Assembly (NCBI GenBank): GCA_023665825.1 | Contig: JAMPDE010000001.1 | Location: forward strand, 439,726-486,287 | Length of the DNA stretch: 46,562 nucleotides | Direction: 5' to 3' | Source of the DNA: Alistipes senegalensis | GTDB taxonomy: Bacteria; Bacteroidota; Bacteroidia; Bacteroidales; Rikenellaceae | Part shown: positions 35,272 through 45,210 of the stretch, in pieces | How the letters are laid out: each line of letters starts with the position of its first letter | Numbering within the stretch: the stretch's first letter is position 1 | Made by a program: the position numbers and the translations under genes | The notes under the pieces: model-generated | Told to the model about the DNA's origin: nothing | Seen by the model: only the letters and a program-made list of their open reading frames with translations | Database searches by the model: none

Positions 35272-37314
35272 TCGGGCGATCTCTTCCGGTGCGATTTCGG
35301 CGAGAATGGCCTTGCCGGAGGGTGAGAAACTGTAATTGCCTGTCGCGACGAGCCGTTCGAGCATATCGGCGGCCGCTTCGCGCGAGAGCGTGCGCGGGAT
35401 GTTCCGTGCTCCGGCTCGGGCCATCAGCGAGGCGATTTTGTCGCGCCGCACCTCTTCGGCCGTTACCGGTGAAGCGAACGCCTGCAACAATTCGTAGAGC
35501 AGCCTGTCGACCGTGTCGGCCGGCAGGTCGGCCGGCGTTCCCTTGACTTCGACTACTCCGTCGCCGCAGCAGTCGAGGTCGAAGCCCATCGCGGCGAACT
35601 CGCTGGCATGGGATTCGAGCAGGGCGTATTCGTCGAGCGAAAGGGTCAGCCGTTCGGGAAAGAGCAGCTGTTCGCTTACGGCCGAGCCGTTTTGCAGCAT
35701 GCGCAGGTAATCTTCGTAAAGAATACGTTCGCGGGCCCGCCGCAGGTCGACGATGACCAGCCGGCCGTTGAGCGTCGTGGCCATGTAGCCTCCGGCCAGC
35801 GGCAGCACTTCGCCGAAGCGGTCGTCGGATTCCAGTTCGAGCTGCTGTTGTTCGGGTGCGGTCGAGGGGATGAAATCGAGATGCGACGCCGTGTCTTGTT
35901 TCTCCGCAACGAGGGGCGTCGAGGGGAACGTGATTTCGCGGGCCGCCGTCGGCGAAAAGGTTGTTTCGGACGCCGACGAGGGAAATTCGTCGTAGTCGCC
36001 GCCGCCCGAAGCGAAATCGTCGAATTCGGTGTTCGGCTGGATTCCGGGCGTATGGCTTCGGCCGCTCGTGCCGCTCGGACGGGCCGTCGGCTTGGCGGCG
36101 GGTCGCGGTGCGGCGGTTTTCGCGTCTTCGTCGGTGAATGGAACGTCGAATCCCGTGAACGCCACATCGGGTTCGGCGGCTGTCGGGTCGATGTACTCCT
36201 CGCGGAACGGGTTGTAGTCGGCGTTGTCCGCCGCGCTCGGTTCGTCGTAGTGGGCGCCCCGCTGCAATACGGGTATTTCGACCGTGTTCCGCCGGTCGAA
36301 ATCCATCATCGGCACGGCTCCCGTCTTGGCGAGCGATTCGCGCACGGCGGCGTGGACGATCTGCCACACGGCCTGCTCGTCGGCGAAGTGCACTTCGGTC
36401 TTCTGCGGGTGGATGTTGACGTCGAGCCGCGCGGGGTCGACCGTCAGGTAGAGGAAATACGACGGTTGCGTGCCTTCGGGAATCAGTTTTTCGTAGGCTT
36501 TCAGCACGGCGCTCGCGAGGTAGTTGCTCTTGAAGAAACGGCCGTTCACGAACAAAAACTGTTCGGTCGCGGGGCGTCGTTTCGCGGCGGCCGGACGGCC
36601 CACGAACCCGCGCACCGTCGCGATGGTCGTGTCGGCCGCGACTTCCAGCAGATTCTGTTTGATGTGGCGGCCGACGACGTCGACGATGCGTTCGGCCAGC
36701 GTGCCGGCCGTGAGCGAATAGACCGGTGCATCGTTGGCGTAGAGCTCGAACGCCGTTTCGGGGTAGCAGAGGGCGACGCGTTGGAATTCGTTTCTGATTT
36801 GCATTGCAGCGGCCTGTACGCGCGTCTCGTAGCGGCGGCGTCGGGCCGGCACGTTGTAGAACAGGTTGCGCACGAAGAACTGCGACCCTGCGGGGCACAT
36901 CGCCGGCTCCTGCGACACGAATTTGCCGCCGTGCAGGACGGTGGTCGTGCCCAGTTCGTCCTCCGGCTGGCGGGTGCGCAGCTCGACCTGCGACACGGCC
37001 GCGATCGAGGCCAGCGCCTCGCCGCGAAAACCGAACGTATGCAGGGCGTAGATATCGTCGGCCGAGACGATTTTGCTCGTGGCGTGGCGGTCGAACGCCA
37101 TGCGTGCGTCGATGGGCGACATGCCGCATCCGTTGTCCACGATCTGGATCAGTTCCAGTCCGCCGTTGCGGTAGTTGACCTTGACGCCGGTCGCGCCGGC
37201 GTCGAGGGCGTTTTCCATCATCTCCTTGACGACCGAAGCGGGTTGTTCGACCACCTCGCCCGCCGCGATCTGGTTGGCGACGATTTCGGAAAGCAATCGG
37301 ATACGGTCAGCCAT
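35260..37314 (-). CDS. mutL: DNA mismatch repair protein MutL, 684 aa
   Basis: MutL couples MutS mismatch recognition to strand processing. The N-terminal GHKL ATPase is intact: ENALDAGATGVKVNYRNGG, VDNGCGM and FGFRGEALASIAAV. A disordered, acidic and proline-rich linker covers about 345-490. In the C-terminal dimerisation domain the metal-binding endonuclease motif DQHAxxE reads DLRRARERILYE, and the CPHGRP-type segment reads FSPSGK, so nicking activity is probably absent, perhaps as in other Bacteroidota. The stop codon lies inside the 35-kb repeat. It is preceded by a 134-aa gene with a one-base gap. Confidence 0.95.
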   Translation of the reverse strand: MADRIRLLSEIVANQIAAGEVVEQPASVVKEMMENALDAGATGVKVNYRNGGLELIQIVDNGCGMSPIDARMAFDRHATSKIVSADDIYALHTFGFRGEALASIAAVSQVELRTRQPEDELGTTTVLHGGKFVSQEPAMCPAGSQFFVRNLFYNVPARRRRYETRVQAAAMQIRNEFQRVALCYPETAFELYANDAPVYSLTAGTLAERIVDVVGRHIKQNLLEVAADTTIATVRGFVGRPAAAKRRPATEQFLFVNGRFFKSNYLASAVLKAYEKLIPEGTQPSYFLYLTVDPARLDVNIHPQKTEVHFADEQAVWQIVHAAVRESLAKTGAVPMMDFDRRNTVEIPVLQRGAHYDEPSAADNADYNPFREEYIDPTAAEPDVAFTGFDVPFTDEDAKTAAPRPAAKPTARPSGTSGRSHTPGIQPNTEFDDFASGGGDYDEFPSSASETTFSPTAAREITFPSTPLVAEKQDTASHLDFIPSTAPEQQQLELESDDRFGEVLPLAGGYMATTLNGRLVIVDLRRARERILYEDYLRMLQNGSAVSEQLLFPERLTLSLDEYALLESHASEFAAMGFDLDCCGDGVVEVKGTPADLPADTVDRLLYELLQAFASPVTAEEVRRDKIASLMARAGARNIPRTLSREAAADMLERLVATGNYSFSPSGKAILAEIAPEEIARHFY

Positions 37315-37315
37315 C

Positions 37316-37720
37316 TTATTCGCCCTCCTCTGCTTGGTAGTCGTTGGGCACGACCGTGATGGGGGCGTACGGGTCGAAATCGCCGTACTCCTCTTGGACT
37401 TGCGCGGGAATCGGACGGTCGTTCGTGAAGAATGCCGCCAGACGCGGGTAGACCAGCTGGATGAAAAGCAGGGCCATGAACGCGATGGCCAGATAGATCC
37501 AGATGCGCATGCGTCCGTTGCCCGTGCGTCCGCGACGGTTTGCGCGGGCTTCGCGCTGCGTGCGGATATACTGGCCGGGACGGTATTCGCCGTCGTCGTC
37601 CGAGCGGCGGCCGTGCAGTTCGGCGCGGCGTTGTTCGCGCGCTTCCTTTTCGGGGTCGTAGTAACGCGGAATGTAGTTGAACTTGTTCGCGTGTTTTTTG
37701 AATGGCGTGAAACCCAGCAT
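37316..37720 (-). CDS. Hypothetical membrane protein between dnaJ and mutL, 134 aa
   Basis: The function is unknown. The start at 37,720 gives MLGFTPFKKHANKFNYIPRY; the FNYIPRYYDPEKEAREQRRA stretch is highly basic. The chain is charged and arginine-rich to about residue 70, and a single membrane helix (WIYLAIAFMALLFIQLVYP, about 74-92) follows. The tail is short and acidic (QVQEEYGDFDPYAPITVVPN). I recall similar proteins upstream of mutL in other Bacteroidales. It is 5 bases after dnaJ and 1 base before mutL, so it belongs to the same operon. Confidence 0.8.
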   Translation of the reverse strand: MLGFTPFKKHANKFNYIPRYYDPEKEAREQRRAELHGRRSDDDGEYRPGQYIRTQREARANRRGRTGNGRMRIWIYLAIAFMALLFIQLVYPRLAAFFTNDRPIPAQVQEEYGDFDPYAPITVVPNDYQAEEGE

Positions 37721-37725
37721 GGCGA

Positions 37726-38883
37726 TTATCTGAAAAAGTTTTTCATGCGCTCGAAGATATTCTGGTTCTTGACCGACTCGGCTTTCTGAAAATCGGGTTG
37801 TGCGGCCAGTTGTTCGACGAGCCGTTTCTCTTCGGCGTTCAGTTTCGCGGGGACGGTGATGTCGACCACCACCAGCAGGTCGCCGCGTCCGTAGCCGTTG
37901 ACGTCCGGCAACCCCTTGCCGCCCAGCCGCAGCACCTTGCCCGCATGCGTGCCCGGCGCGATTTTGATTTTGGCCCGTCCGTCGACCGTCGGCACCTCGA
38001 CCGTGCCGCCCAACAATGCGGTCGGTACGGTGATGTTCAAGTTGTGAATCAGGTCGTTGCCGTCGCGTATCAACTCGGGATTGGGTTCTTCTTCGATGAT
38101 GACTAACAAGTCGCCGTTGACGCCGCCGTGCCGGGCCGCATTGCCCTTGCCCGTGACCGTCAGCGCCATGCCTTCGCCCACGCCCGCCGGAATGTTGATT
38201 TCCACAACTTCCTGCCCGCGCAGCGTCCCTTCGCCATGGCACTTGTCGCAGGGCGAGGTGATGACCTTGCCAGTGCCGCCGCAGGTCGGGCAGACGCTCT
38301 GGGTCTGCATCCGGCCGAAGAACGAGTTTTCGACCCGCATCACGTAGCCCGAGCCGTTGCAGGTCGAGCAGGTCGCATAGGCGTTGGTGTCGCGGGCTCC
38401 CGTGCCGTTGCACTGGTCGCAGGCTACGGTCTTGTTGATTTTCAGCTTTTTGGTGACGCCCGTCGCGATTTCGGCCAGCGTCAGCCGCACCTTGATGCGG
38501 ATGTCCGAGCCGCGATTGACCCGCCGTCCGCCGCCCGACGAACGGAATCCCCCGCCGAAATGTCCGCCGAAGATGTCGCCGAACTGCGAGAAAATATCCT
38601 CCATCGAGAATCCGCCGAATCCCTCGAATCCGCCGGCTCCTCCGCCTGCGGCCCCGTGCATGCCGGCATGGCCGAACTGGTCGTAGCGGGCCCGCTTGTC
38701 GGGGTTCGACAGCACGTCGTAGGCTTCGGCCGCCTCCTTGAATTTTTCTTCGGCTTCCTTGTCGCCCGGGTTCTTGTCGGGGTGGTACTGGATCGCCGCT
38801 TTGCGGTAGGCCTTCTTTATTTCGTCTGCGTTGGCGTTTTTGGCGACGCCCAACACCTCGTAGTAGTCTCTTTTTTCTGCCAT
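37726..38883 (-). CDS. dnaJ: Chaperone DnaJ, 385 aa
   Basis: This Hsp40 co-chaperone stimulates the DnaK ATPase. The J domain (1-70) has the HPD motif at residues 34-36 ([10 protein letters not shown]). A glycine/phenylalanine-rich region follows (about 75-130). The zinc domain has four CxxCxGxG repeats ([32 protein letters not shown]), and two client-binding beta domains run to the C-terminus. It lies 4 bases after grpE. Confidence 0.97.
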   Translation of the reverse strand: MAEKRDYYEVLGVAKNANADEIKKAYRKAAIQYHPDKNPGDKEAEEKFKEAAEAYDVLSNPDKRARYDQFGHAGMHGAAGGGAGGFEGFGGFSMEDIFSQFGDIFGGHFGGGFRSSGGGRRVNRGSDIRIKVRLTLAEIATGVTKKLKINKTVACDQCNGTGARDTNAYATCSTCNGSGYVMRVENSFFGRMQTQSVCPTCGGTGKVITSPCDKCHGEGTLRGQEVVEINIPAGVGEGMALTVTGKGNAARHGGVNGDLLVIIEEEPNPELIRDGNDLIHNLNITVPTALLGGTVEVPTVDGRAKIKIAPGTHAGKVLRLGGKGLPDVNGYGRGDLLVVVDITVPAKLNAEEKRLVEQLAAQPDFQKAESVKNQNIFERMKNFFR

Positions 38884-38887
38884 GGCG

Positions 38888-39538
38888 TTATTCTCCTACA
38901 ACCACTTTCGCGAATCGCAATACCTTGTCGCCCAGCAGGTAGCCCGTCTGCACCGTGTCGACCACGCGCCCCTTGTGTTCGTCGCCCGCCGCGAACCGTG
39001 CGACGGCTTCCGACGTTTCGGGATCGAACTCCTTGCCGGTCACCTCGATGGCCGTCACGCCTTTCTGACGCAGGGCTTCGGTGAACTTCTGCGCGATGAG
39101 CACCACGCCCGAACGCAGGGCTTCCACGTCGTCGCTCTTTTCCATCGCTGCGACGGCCCGTTCCACATCGTCGCGCACGGGCAGCATGGCCAGCAGCACG
39201 TCGCGGCCGCCCGTCTGCACCAGTTCCATCTTCTCTTTGAGCGTGCGCTTGCGGTAGTTGTCGAATTCGGCCTGCAAACGCAGGAACTTGTCTTTCCACT
39301 GGTCGAGTTCGACTTGCAGGGCGTCGTCCGCCGGTCGGTCGCCGGCCTCTTTTTCGGCGTCGGCCTCCGCTTCGGCGAACCGGCTGCTGTCGGCGTCTTC
39401 TGTCATTATGTCACTCATGCCGCCGGTGTCGTCTGCCATATTGGCGCACGGCTGGCCTTCGCACGAGGGGTATCCGTCGCCCGCGTTGAAACCGTCGTCT
39501 TCGCTAACGGCTTCATTGTAAATGTTTTCCTTTTTCAT
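38888..39538 (-). CDS. grpE: Nucleotide exchange factor GrpE, 216 aa
   Basis: GrpE releases ADP from DnaK and works with the adjacent DnaJ. About 75 acidic N-terminal residues precede the long helix ([20 protein letters not shown]) and the C-terminal beta domain ending in [19 protein letters not shown], the family signature. ATG 39,538 is preferred; an in-frame ATG nine codons upstream (39,565) is possible. A weak GCAATTTG -7-like element lies at 39,576-39,583. dnaK is not in the window. Confidence 0.93.
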   Translation of the reverse strand: MKKENIYNEAVSEDDGFNAGDGYPSCEGQPCANMADDTGGMSDIMTEDADSSRFAEAEADAEKEAGDRPADDALQVELDQWKDKFLRLQAEFDNYRKRTLKEKMELVQTGGRDVLLAMLPVRDDVERAVAAMEKSDDVEALRSGVVLIAQKFTEALRQKGVTAIEVTGKEFDPETSEAVARFAAGDEHKGRVVDTVQTGYLLGDKVLRFAKVVVGE

Positions 39539-39612
39539 ATCGCGTATTTTTTCTATCTTTTCCATATTGTTCGCACAAATTGCATACCAACGGCCATTTG
39601 TGGCACGGGCCG

Positions 39613-40323
39613 TCAGCCGATGATGAAAATCGCCGGACGTTTGTTCGTTTCGGGCAGTTCGCGCCGCCGCCATTCGGCCACGCTGTGCGTCCGAACGTAT
39701 GCGTTCGGGGCGGTGAGGTCCATTGCGATGCCCAGCCGCGTTTCGGGGGCCAGCGTCAGCAGGAGTTGTTCGAGCAGTTTGGCGTTGCGATAGGGGGCTT
39801 CGATGAAGAGTTGCGACTGTCCTTCGGTGCGGGCCCGCCGCTCGAAAAAGCGGATGGCTTTGGCGCGCTCGGGCGGCTTGACGGGCAGGTAGCCGTTGAA
39901 TGCGAACGACTGTCCGTTGAGCCCCGAAGCCATGACGGCCAAAATGATCGACGACGGCCCCACGAGCGGCACGACGCGGATGTCGTGGCGGTGGCAGGCC
40001 TCGACGACCAGCGCGCCCGGATCGGCGACGGCGGGCACGCCCGCTTCGGAGATGACCCCCGCCGAACGTCCTTGCAGCAAGGGTTCGATTAAGGTTTCGA
40101 TTTCGCGTCCGGGTGCGGTGTGTTCGTTCAGTTCGCGGAATTCGAGCGTGTCGATGGGCCGCGCGATGCCCGCTTTCGAGAGGAAACGGCGCGCCGTGCG
40201 GGTGTTCTCGACGATGAAGTAGTCGAGCGAATCCATCACGGCCCGGTTCGCGGCGGGCAGGACGTCCCACACGCCGGTTTCGTCCGACACGGGACACGGG
40301 AGCAGATACAAGGTGCCTTTCAT
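39613..40323 (-). CDS. RsmI-family SAM-dependent methyltransferase, 236 aa
   Basis: This tetrapyrrole-methylase-fold protein is related to RsmI, which 2'-O-methylates C1402 of 16S rRNA. RsmI-like features are LYLLPCPVSD at the N-terminus, EAGVPAVADPGALVVE and GPSSIILAVMASGLNGQSFAFNGYLP. The hallmark SDAGTP is replaced by SEAGVP, and the usual C-terminal extension is missing. It therefore looks like a shorter RsmI relative rather than a plain orthologue; the substrate is uncertain. The start overlaps the murF-alr stop as ATGA. Confidence 0.85.
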   Translation of the reverse strand: MKGTLYLLPCPVSDETGVWDVLPAANRAVMDSLDYFIVENTRTARRFLSKAGIARPIDTLEFRELNEHTAPGREIETLIEPLLQGRSAGVISEAGVPAVADPGALVVEACHRHDIRVVPLVGPSSIILAVMASGLNGQSFAFNGYLPVKPPERAKAIRFFERRARTEGQSQLFIEAPYRNAKLLEQLLLTLAPETRLGIAMDLTAPNAYVRTHSVAEWRRRELPETNKRPAIFIIG

Positions 40324-42689
40324 TCTTTCAGGTAGATGCGTTTCACCCGCGCCGACACCGACGTCAGGATTTCGTAGGGAATCGTGCCCAGTACGCGGGC
40401 CATCGTTTCGGGGTCGTTGCCTGCGGCGGCCGAGAAAATCGTTACCTCGTCGCCCTCCTGCACGCCGTCGATGCCGGTGATGTCGATCATGCAGCTGTCC
40501 ATGCAGATGCGCCCCACGATCGGCGCGGGGAGTCCGGCCACCAGCATCGACCAGCAGCCGCAGCCCAGATGCCGGTCGAGCCCGTCGGCATAGCCGATAG
40601 GAATGGTTGCCGTGACGGTCGGACGCGTCAGCTTTCCGGCACGCCCGTAGCCTACCGTGTCGCCTGCGGGCAGGCGTTTGATTTGCACGATGCGCGTTTT
40701 CAGCGCCGCGACCGGACGCAGCGCATCGTTGTGTTCGTAGCCGAAGCCGTAGAGCCCCAGTCCCAGCCGGCACATGTCGAACTGCGCTTCGGGGAAGCGT
40801 TCGATTGCGGCCGAATTGGCCGTGTGGCGGATGACCGGATAGGGGAGCGACGCGGCAACGGCCGAGCTCATCCGGTCGTAGCGGGCGATTTGCTCCCGCG
40901 TGTAGGCATCCTCTTCGGGCATGTCCGAGCAGTTGAGGTGCGAGAAAATCGTCGCCACGCGCAGCTGCGGATAGCGCGGCAGGGCGGCGCACAACTCGCC
41001 GAGTTCCTCCTCCATGAAGCCCAACCGGTGCATTCCCGTATCTAATTTCAGGTGAATCGGGTAGCGCGTTTCGCCCGCATGGGCGACCGCCGCCGCGAAA
41101 TCGGCCAGCGACCGCAGGCTGTAAATTTCGGGTTCGAGCCGGTTGACGACCATCAGGTCGAAACTGTCCGCATCGGCGTTGAGTACCACGACGGGCATCG
41201 TGATGCCGCGTTTGCGCAGCAGGACGCCCTCGTCGGCGAACGCGACGGCCAGATAGTCCACGCCCTGATGCTGCAGCAGCTGCGCAACCTCGAAATCTCC
41301 CGCGCCGTAGGAGTTGGCCTTGACCATCGCCACCAGCTTCGTCTGCGGCGCCAGTTTCGAGCGGAAATAGTTGAGGTTGTGCGTCATCGCATCGAGGTCG
41401 ATTTCGAGTACCGTCGTGTGGCTCCGGCGGGCCAGCGCGTGGGCCAGCTTCTCGAACCGGAAGTCGCGCGCCCCTTTGAGCAGCACGGCGCATCCCGCCA
41501 CGTCGCGGCGTTCGATGCGCTCGATGCACTCGTCGGTCGAGGCGAAAAACTCCTTGTCGCACGCGAACAGAGCTGCGTAGCGTTTCAGTTTGGGCCCGAT
41601 GCCGATCAGCCGGTCGATTTCCGCATGGGCAACCATGTCGGCCACCCGCCGGTAGAGTTCGTCGTCCGCAAGGCCGCTTTGCGCGATGTCCGACAGCACC
41701 AGCGTGCGGCGGCGTCCGAGCGCGACGTTGTGCAGGTAGTCGAGCGCGAGCGCGAGCGAATGCAGGTCGAGGTTGTAGGCGTCGTTGACCAGCACCGAAT
41801 CGTAGATGCCCTCCTTGACTTCGAGCCGCATGGCGACGCTCGGTGCGGCGGCGAATGCCGGAGCCGGATAGCCCATGACGGAGCAGAACGCCTCGACCAG
41901 CTGCGCATTGCGGCGCGAGGCGGCATTGCCGATGAGCGAAGCCGGAGCTTCGGGGAACGCGGCGGCGTCGACCAGCTGCCGGTCGGCGAAACGTTCCTTG
42001 ATGCACTGTTTCAGCATCGGGTAATGGCTGTGGTAGATGATGCGCGGGGCGCGGTGGGCCAGAACCAGCTTTTCAGCGCACTTCTCGCGCAAATCTGAAA
42101 AATTCTCCTGATGCGCGTCGCCCAGCGACGTGAACAGCACGACGTCGGGCCGGATGATGCGTTCGAGCCGCTCCATTTCGCCGGGCTGCGAGATGCCCGC
42201 CTCGAAAATGGCCAGCTCTTCGTCGCCCTCCAACATCAGCACCGAGAGCGGCACACCCAACTGCGAATTGTAGCTTTTGGGCGAGCGGTAGTATTTCATG
42301 CCGGCGGGCAGTTCGTCGGCGATCCACTCCTTGATGACGGTCTTGCCGTTCGAGCCGGTGATGCCCACGACCGTGCCGCGAAACCGCGCGCGGTAGTCGG
42401 CGGCCAGTGCCTGCAAGGCGTCGATGGCGTTCGCGACGACGACGCAGCCGCAGTCGGGCAGGTCGTCGAGGGGCCGTTCGACTAAAAAGGCCCGCACGCC
42501 GCGCCCGTACATCTCGGCGACGAAGTCGTGCGAGTCGTGGTTCGCGCCGCGCATGGCGACGAACAGCGGGTCGGCACCCAATTCGCACCCGAGCGAACGG
42601 CTGTCCGTCACGACCGTGCGCACCGTGCGGTCGCAGCCCGTGAAGCGCCCGCCGCAGACTGCGGCGATTTCCGAAAGCGTGTATTCCAT
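40320..42689 (-). CDS. Fused UDP-MurNAc-tripeptide:D-Ala-D-Ala ligase / alanine racemase, 789 aa
   Basis: This single chain makes D-alanine and adds the D-Ala-D-Ala dipeptide to the peptidoglycan precursor. The MurF half (about 1-420) has the P-loop GITGSNGKT (109-117) and the NDAYNLDLHSL segment. The alanine racemase half (about 425-789) has PLP lysine Lys457 in VAMVKANSYGAG, HTANSAA, and the catalytic tyrosine in TVGYGRAG. The fusion is a known Bacteroidota arrangement. The start codon directly follows the mutS2 stop (TAAATG). Confidence 0.95.
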   Translation of the reverse strand: MEYTLSEIAAVCGGRFTGCDRTVRTVVTDSRSLGCELGADPLFVAMRGANHDSHDFVAEMYGRGVRAFLVERPLDDLPDCGCVVVANAIDALQALAADYRARFRGTVVGITGSNGKTVIKEWIADELPAGMKYYRSPKSYNSQLGVPLSVLMLEGDEELAIFEAGISQPGEMERLERIIRPDVVLFTSLGDAHQENFSDLREKCAEKLVLAHRAPRIIYHSHYPMLKQCIKERFADRQLVDAAAFPEAPASLIGNAASRRNAQLVEAFCSVMGYPAPAFAAAPSVAMRLEVKEGIYDSVLVNDAYNLDLHSLALALDYLHNVALGRRRTLVLSDIAQSGLADDELYRRVADMVAHAEIDRLIGIGPKLKRYAALFACDKEFFASTDECIERIERRDVAGCAVLLKGARDFRFEKLAHALARRSHTTVLEIDLDAMTHNLNYFRSKLAPQTKLVAMVKANSYGAGDFEVAQLLQHQGVDYLAVAFADEGVLLRKRGITMPVVVLNADADSFDLMVVNRLEPEIYSLRSLADFAAAVAHAGETRYPIHLKLDTGMHRLGFMEEELGELCAALPRYPQLRVATIFSHLNCSDMPEEDAYTREQIARYDRMSSAVAASLPYPVIRHTANSAAIERFPEAQFDMCRLGLGLYGFGYEHNDALRPVAALKTRIVQIKRLPAGDTVGYGRAGKLTRPTVTATIPIGYADGLDRHLGCGCWSMLVAGLPAPIVGRICMDSCMIDITGIDGVQEGDEVTIFSAAAGNDPETMARVLGTIPYEILTSVSARVKRIYLKE

Positions 42690-45170
42690 TTATTCCGTAA
42701 AGGTTACTATCGTAATACCTGCGCCGCCGCGGTCGGCATGTTCGTCTGCCGCGCTCGCCACTTCGGGAATCGTGCGCAGGTAGCGGCGGATTTCCTCTTT
42801 GAGCGCGCCGGTGCCCTTGCCGTGCAGAATGGTCACGGAGCCGACGCCGACCATCAGCGCGTCGTCGATGAAATCCTGCACGGCGTCCAGCGCTTCGACG
42901 GCCCGCATGCCGCGCACGTCGATGCGGTCGCGGAAGTTGAGCTTGCGCGCCGAGATGTCCACCGACACCACCGTGCGGGCGGTTTGCGGACGGGTGGCGT
43001 CGCGGTATTCGTTGTTCGACACGACGGTGAGCCGTTCGCGGTCGACGGTCGTCAGCATCTGGCCGAAAGCCACCTGCGCCTTGCGCCCCTTGACCGATTG
43101 CACGACGCCCACGACATCCTGCCCCGCCATGCGCACTTTCGAGCCGACCTCCGCTTCGCGCGGTTTCGCCGTCGTTTCGGGTTGCGCGGCCGCCGGTGCG
43201 CCCGCTTGCTGCGCCTTGCGTTCGGCCCGGCGCTGGCGGCGGCGTTCGATGCGCTCGATTTCGCGCCCGATCGCTTCGTCGCGGGCAGGGTCGTCGGCCT
43301 GCTGCGCCCGGTCGCGGAACTCCTCCAACTCGCGGCGCGCCAGACGGGTCAGCTCCTTTTCGGCCTGCGCTTCGCGGATGGTGCGGATCGTACTCTCGAT
43401 TTGCCGGTTGGCTTCGGCGACCAGCTCTTGCGCCTCCTGCTTCGCACGGCGCAGAATCTCCTGCCGCTCGGTGCGGATGTTTTCCAGCTGGCGGGCGTAG
43501 TTCTGTTCCAGCTCTTCGACCTTGCGGTCGGTCAGCCGGATGCGGTCGCGCTTCTGCTCCCAGTAGTGTTTGTCGCGCGCGATTTCGCGCAGCTGCCGTT
43601 CGATGTCGAGGTGGTCGCTGCCGATTTTCTCGCTCGCCGAGCGGATGATTTCGTCGGGCAGGCCGATTTTGCGGGCGATTTCGATGGCGAACGAGCTGCC
43701 CGGCTTGCCCGTTTCGAGCCGGAACAGCGGCCGGATGTTCTGCACGTCGAACATCATCGCGCCGTTGGCTACGCCGTCGTGGTTCGAGGCGAAGTATTTG
43801 ATGTTGGCATAGTGCGTCGTAATGATACCGTAGGCGCGCTTTTCCAGCAGTTTCTCTAAAATGGCTTCGGCGATGGCCCCGCCGATCGTGGGCTCGGTGC
43901 CCGAACCGAATTCGTCGATGAGCACCAGCGAACGTTCAGTCGTACCGGCGAGCATCCGCTTCATGTTGAGCAGGTGCGACGAATAGGTCGACAGGTCGTT
44001 GTCGATGGACTGTTCGTCGCCGATGTCGATGAAGATGCGCTCGAACACGGGCAGCTCCGAGATTTCGGACGTCGGCACCGGAAAACCGCACTGGAACATG
44101 TATTGCACCAGCCCCGTCGTTTTTAGACAGACCGATTTGCCGCCCGCATTGGGACCCGAAATGACCAGTATGCGTTTGCGGGCGTCCAGCTGCAAATCGA
44201 GCGGTACCACCTCGCGTCCGGCGGCCCGCAGGGTCTGTTGGAGCAGCGGGTGGCGGGCGTTTTTCAGCACCAGCCGGTCGTCGGTCGAGACGATCGGTTT
44301 GACCGCCCCGTTTTCTGACGCCCAGCGTCCTTTGGCGCGGTTGAGGTCGATGTCGGCCAGACAGTCGCCCGACGCGGCGAACAATTCGGCGTCGGGGCGC
44401 AGTTCTTCGGTGAATTCGGTGAGGATGCGGACGATTTCGCGCCGTTCGGCGTATTGCAGTTCGCGCAGTTCGTTGTTGAGTTCGACCACCTCGACCGGTT
44501 CGACGTAAAACGTCCGGCCGGTCGCCGATTCGTCGTGGATGAATCCGTTGAGCTTGCGTTTGTTGGCAGCTGATACGGGGATGACCGTCTTGCCGTCGCG
44601 CACCGACAGTTGGGCGTCGGCTTCGACGATGCCCGCGCTTTTGGCCGCTGCAAGTACCTGTTGCAGCCGTTTGGCCGCCTGCCCCTCGCGTTCGCGGATG
44701 GCGCGGCGGATCTGTGCCAGTTCGGGCGACGCGCTGTCGCGCACCTCGCCGAATTTATCGACGAGCCCGTCGATGCGCCGGACGGTTTCGGGAAACGATT
44801 CGACGCCGCGCGTACGCTCGTAAAGGGCCGGATAGCGTTCCTTGCGGTTGGCGATGAATGTGACGATGCCGCCGATGTCGGCCAGCGCCTGCCGCAGCGT
44901 AACGACTTCGGCGACGTCGAGAAAAGCTCCCTTGATGCGGAGTTTGGCGATGACCGGTGCGACATCGGGGTAGTCGCCGTCGGGAAAGTCGCGTTCCATT
45001 TCGACGACGAGCCGCATCTCGTCGGCCAGCGACAGCCGCCGTTCGATTTCGCGGGCCGACGTGCAGAACTTCTCGTCGGCCAACCGTTCGCGGGCAGCCT
45101 GCATGGTGCAACGTTCCGCGACCTGCGCACGGATGCGGTCGAACCCGATTTTCTGTTCGAAATGTTTCAT
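42690..45170 (-). CDS. mutS2: Endonuclease MutS2 (RqcU-type), 826 aa
   Basis: This MutS-fold ATPase has a C-terminal Smr nuclease domain; such proteins suppress recombination or, in Firmicutes, split collided ribosomes. The ATPase has GPNAGGKS (339-346), STYSSHLLNM, LIDEFGSGTEP and TTHYANIK. A long charged coiled coil covers about 510-660, a KOW-like segment (VGSKVRMAGQDVVGVVQSVK) follows, and the Smr domain has RIDVRGMRAVEAL and ILHGKGTGALKEEIRRYLR. It lies 40 bases after the MlaD-family gene. Confidence 0.95.
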   Translation of the reverse strand: MKHFEQKIGFDRIRAQVAERCTMQAARERLADEKFCTSAREIERRLSLADEMRLVVEMERDFPDGDYPDVAPVIAKLRIKGAFLDVAEVVTLRQALADIGGIVTFIANRKERYPALYERTRGVESFPETVRRIDGLVDKFGEVRDSASPELAQIRRAIREREGQAAKRLQQVLAAAKSAGIVEADAQLSVRDGKTVIPVSAANKRKLNGFIHDESATGRTFYVEPVEVVELNNELRELQYAERREIVRILTEFTEELRPDAELFAASGDCLADIDLNRAKGRWASENGAVKPIVSTDDRLVLKNARHPLLQQTLRAAGREVVPLDLQLDARKRILVISGPNAGGKSVCLKTTGLVQYMFQCGFPVPTSEISELPVFERIFIDIGDEQSIDNDLSTYSSHLLNMKRMLAGTTERSLVLIDEFGSGTEPTIGGAIAEAILEKLLEKRAYGIITTHYANIKYFASNHDGVANGAMMFDVQNIRPLFRLETGKPGSSFAIEIARKIGLPDEIIRSASEKIGSDHLDIERQLREIARDKHYWEQKRDRIRLTDRKVEELEQNYARQLENIRTERQEILRRAKQEAQELVAEANRQIESTIRTIREAQAEKELTRLARRELEEFRDRAQQADDPARDEAIGREIERIERRRQRRAERKAQQAGAPAAAQPETTAKPREAEVGSKVRMAGQDVVGVVQSVKGRKAQVAFGQMLTTVDRERLTVVSNNEYRDATRPQTARTVVSVDISARKLNFRDRIDVRGMRAVEALDAVQDFIDDALMVGVGSVTILHGKGTGALKEEIRRYLRTIPEVASAADEHADRGGAGITIVTFTE

Positions 45171-45210
45171 TCCTTCGGCACGAGCGGGTGTGTACGGTTG
45201 CGGAACGGCG

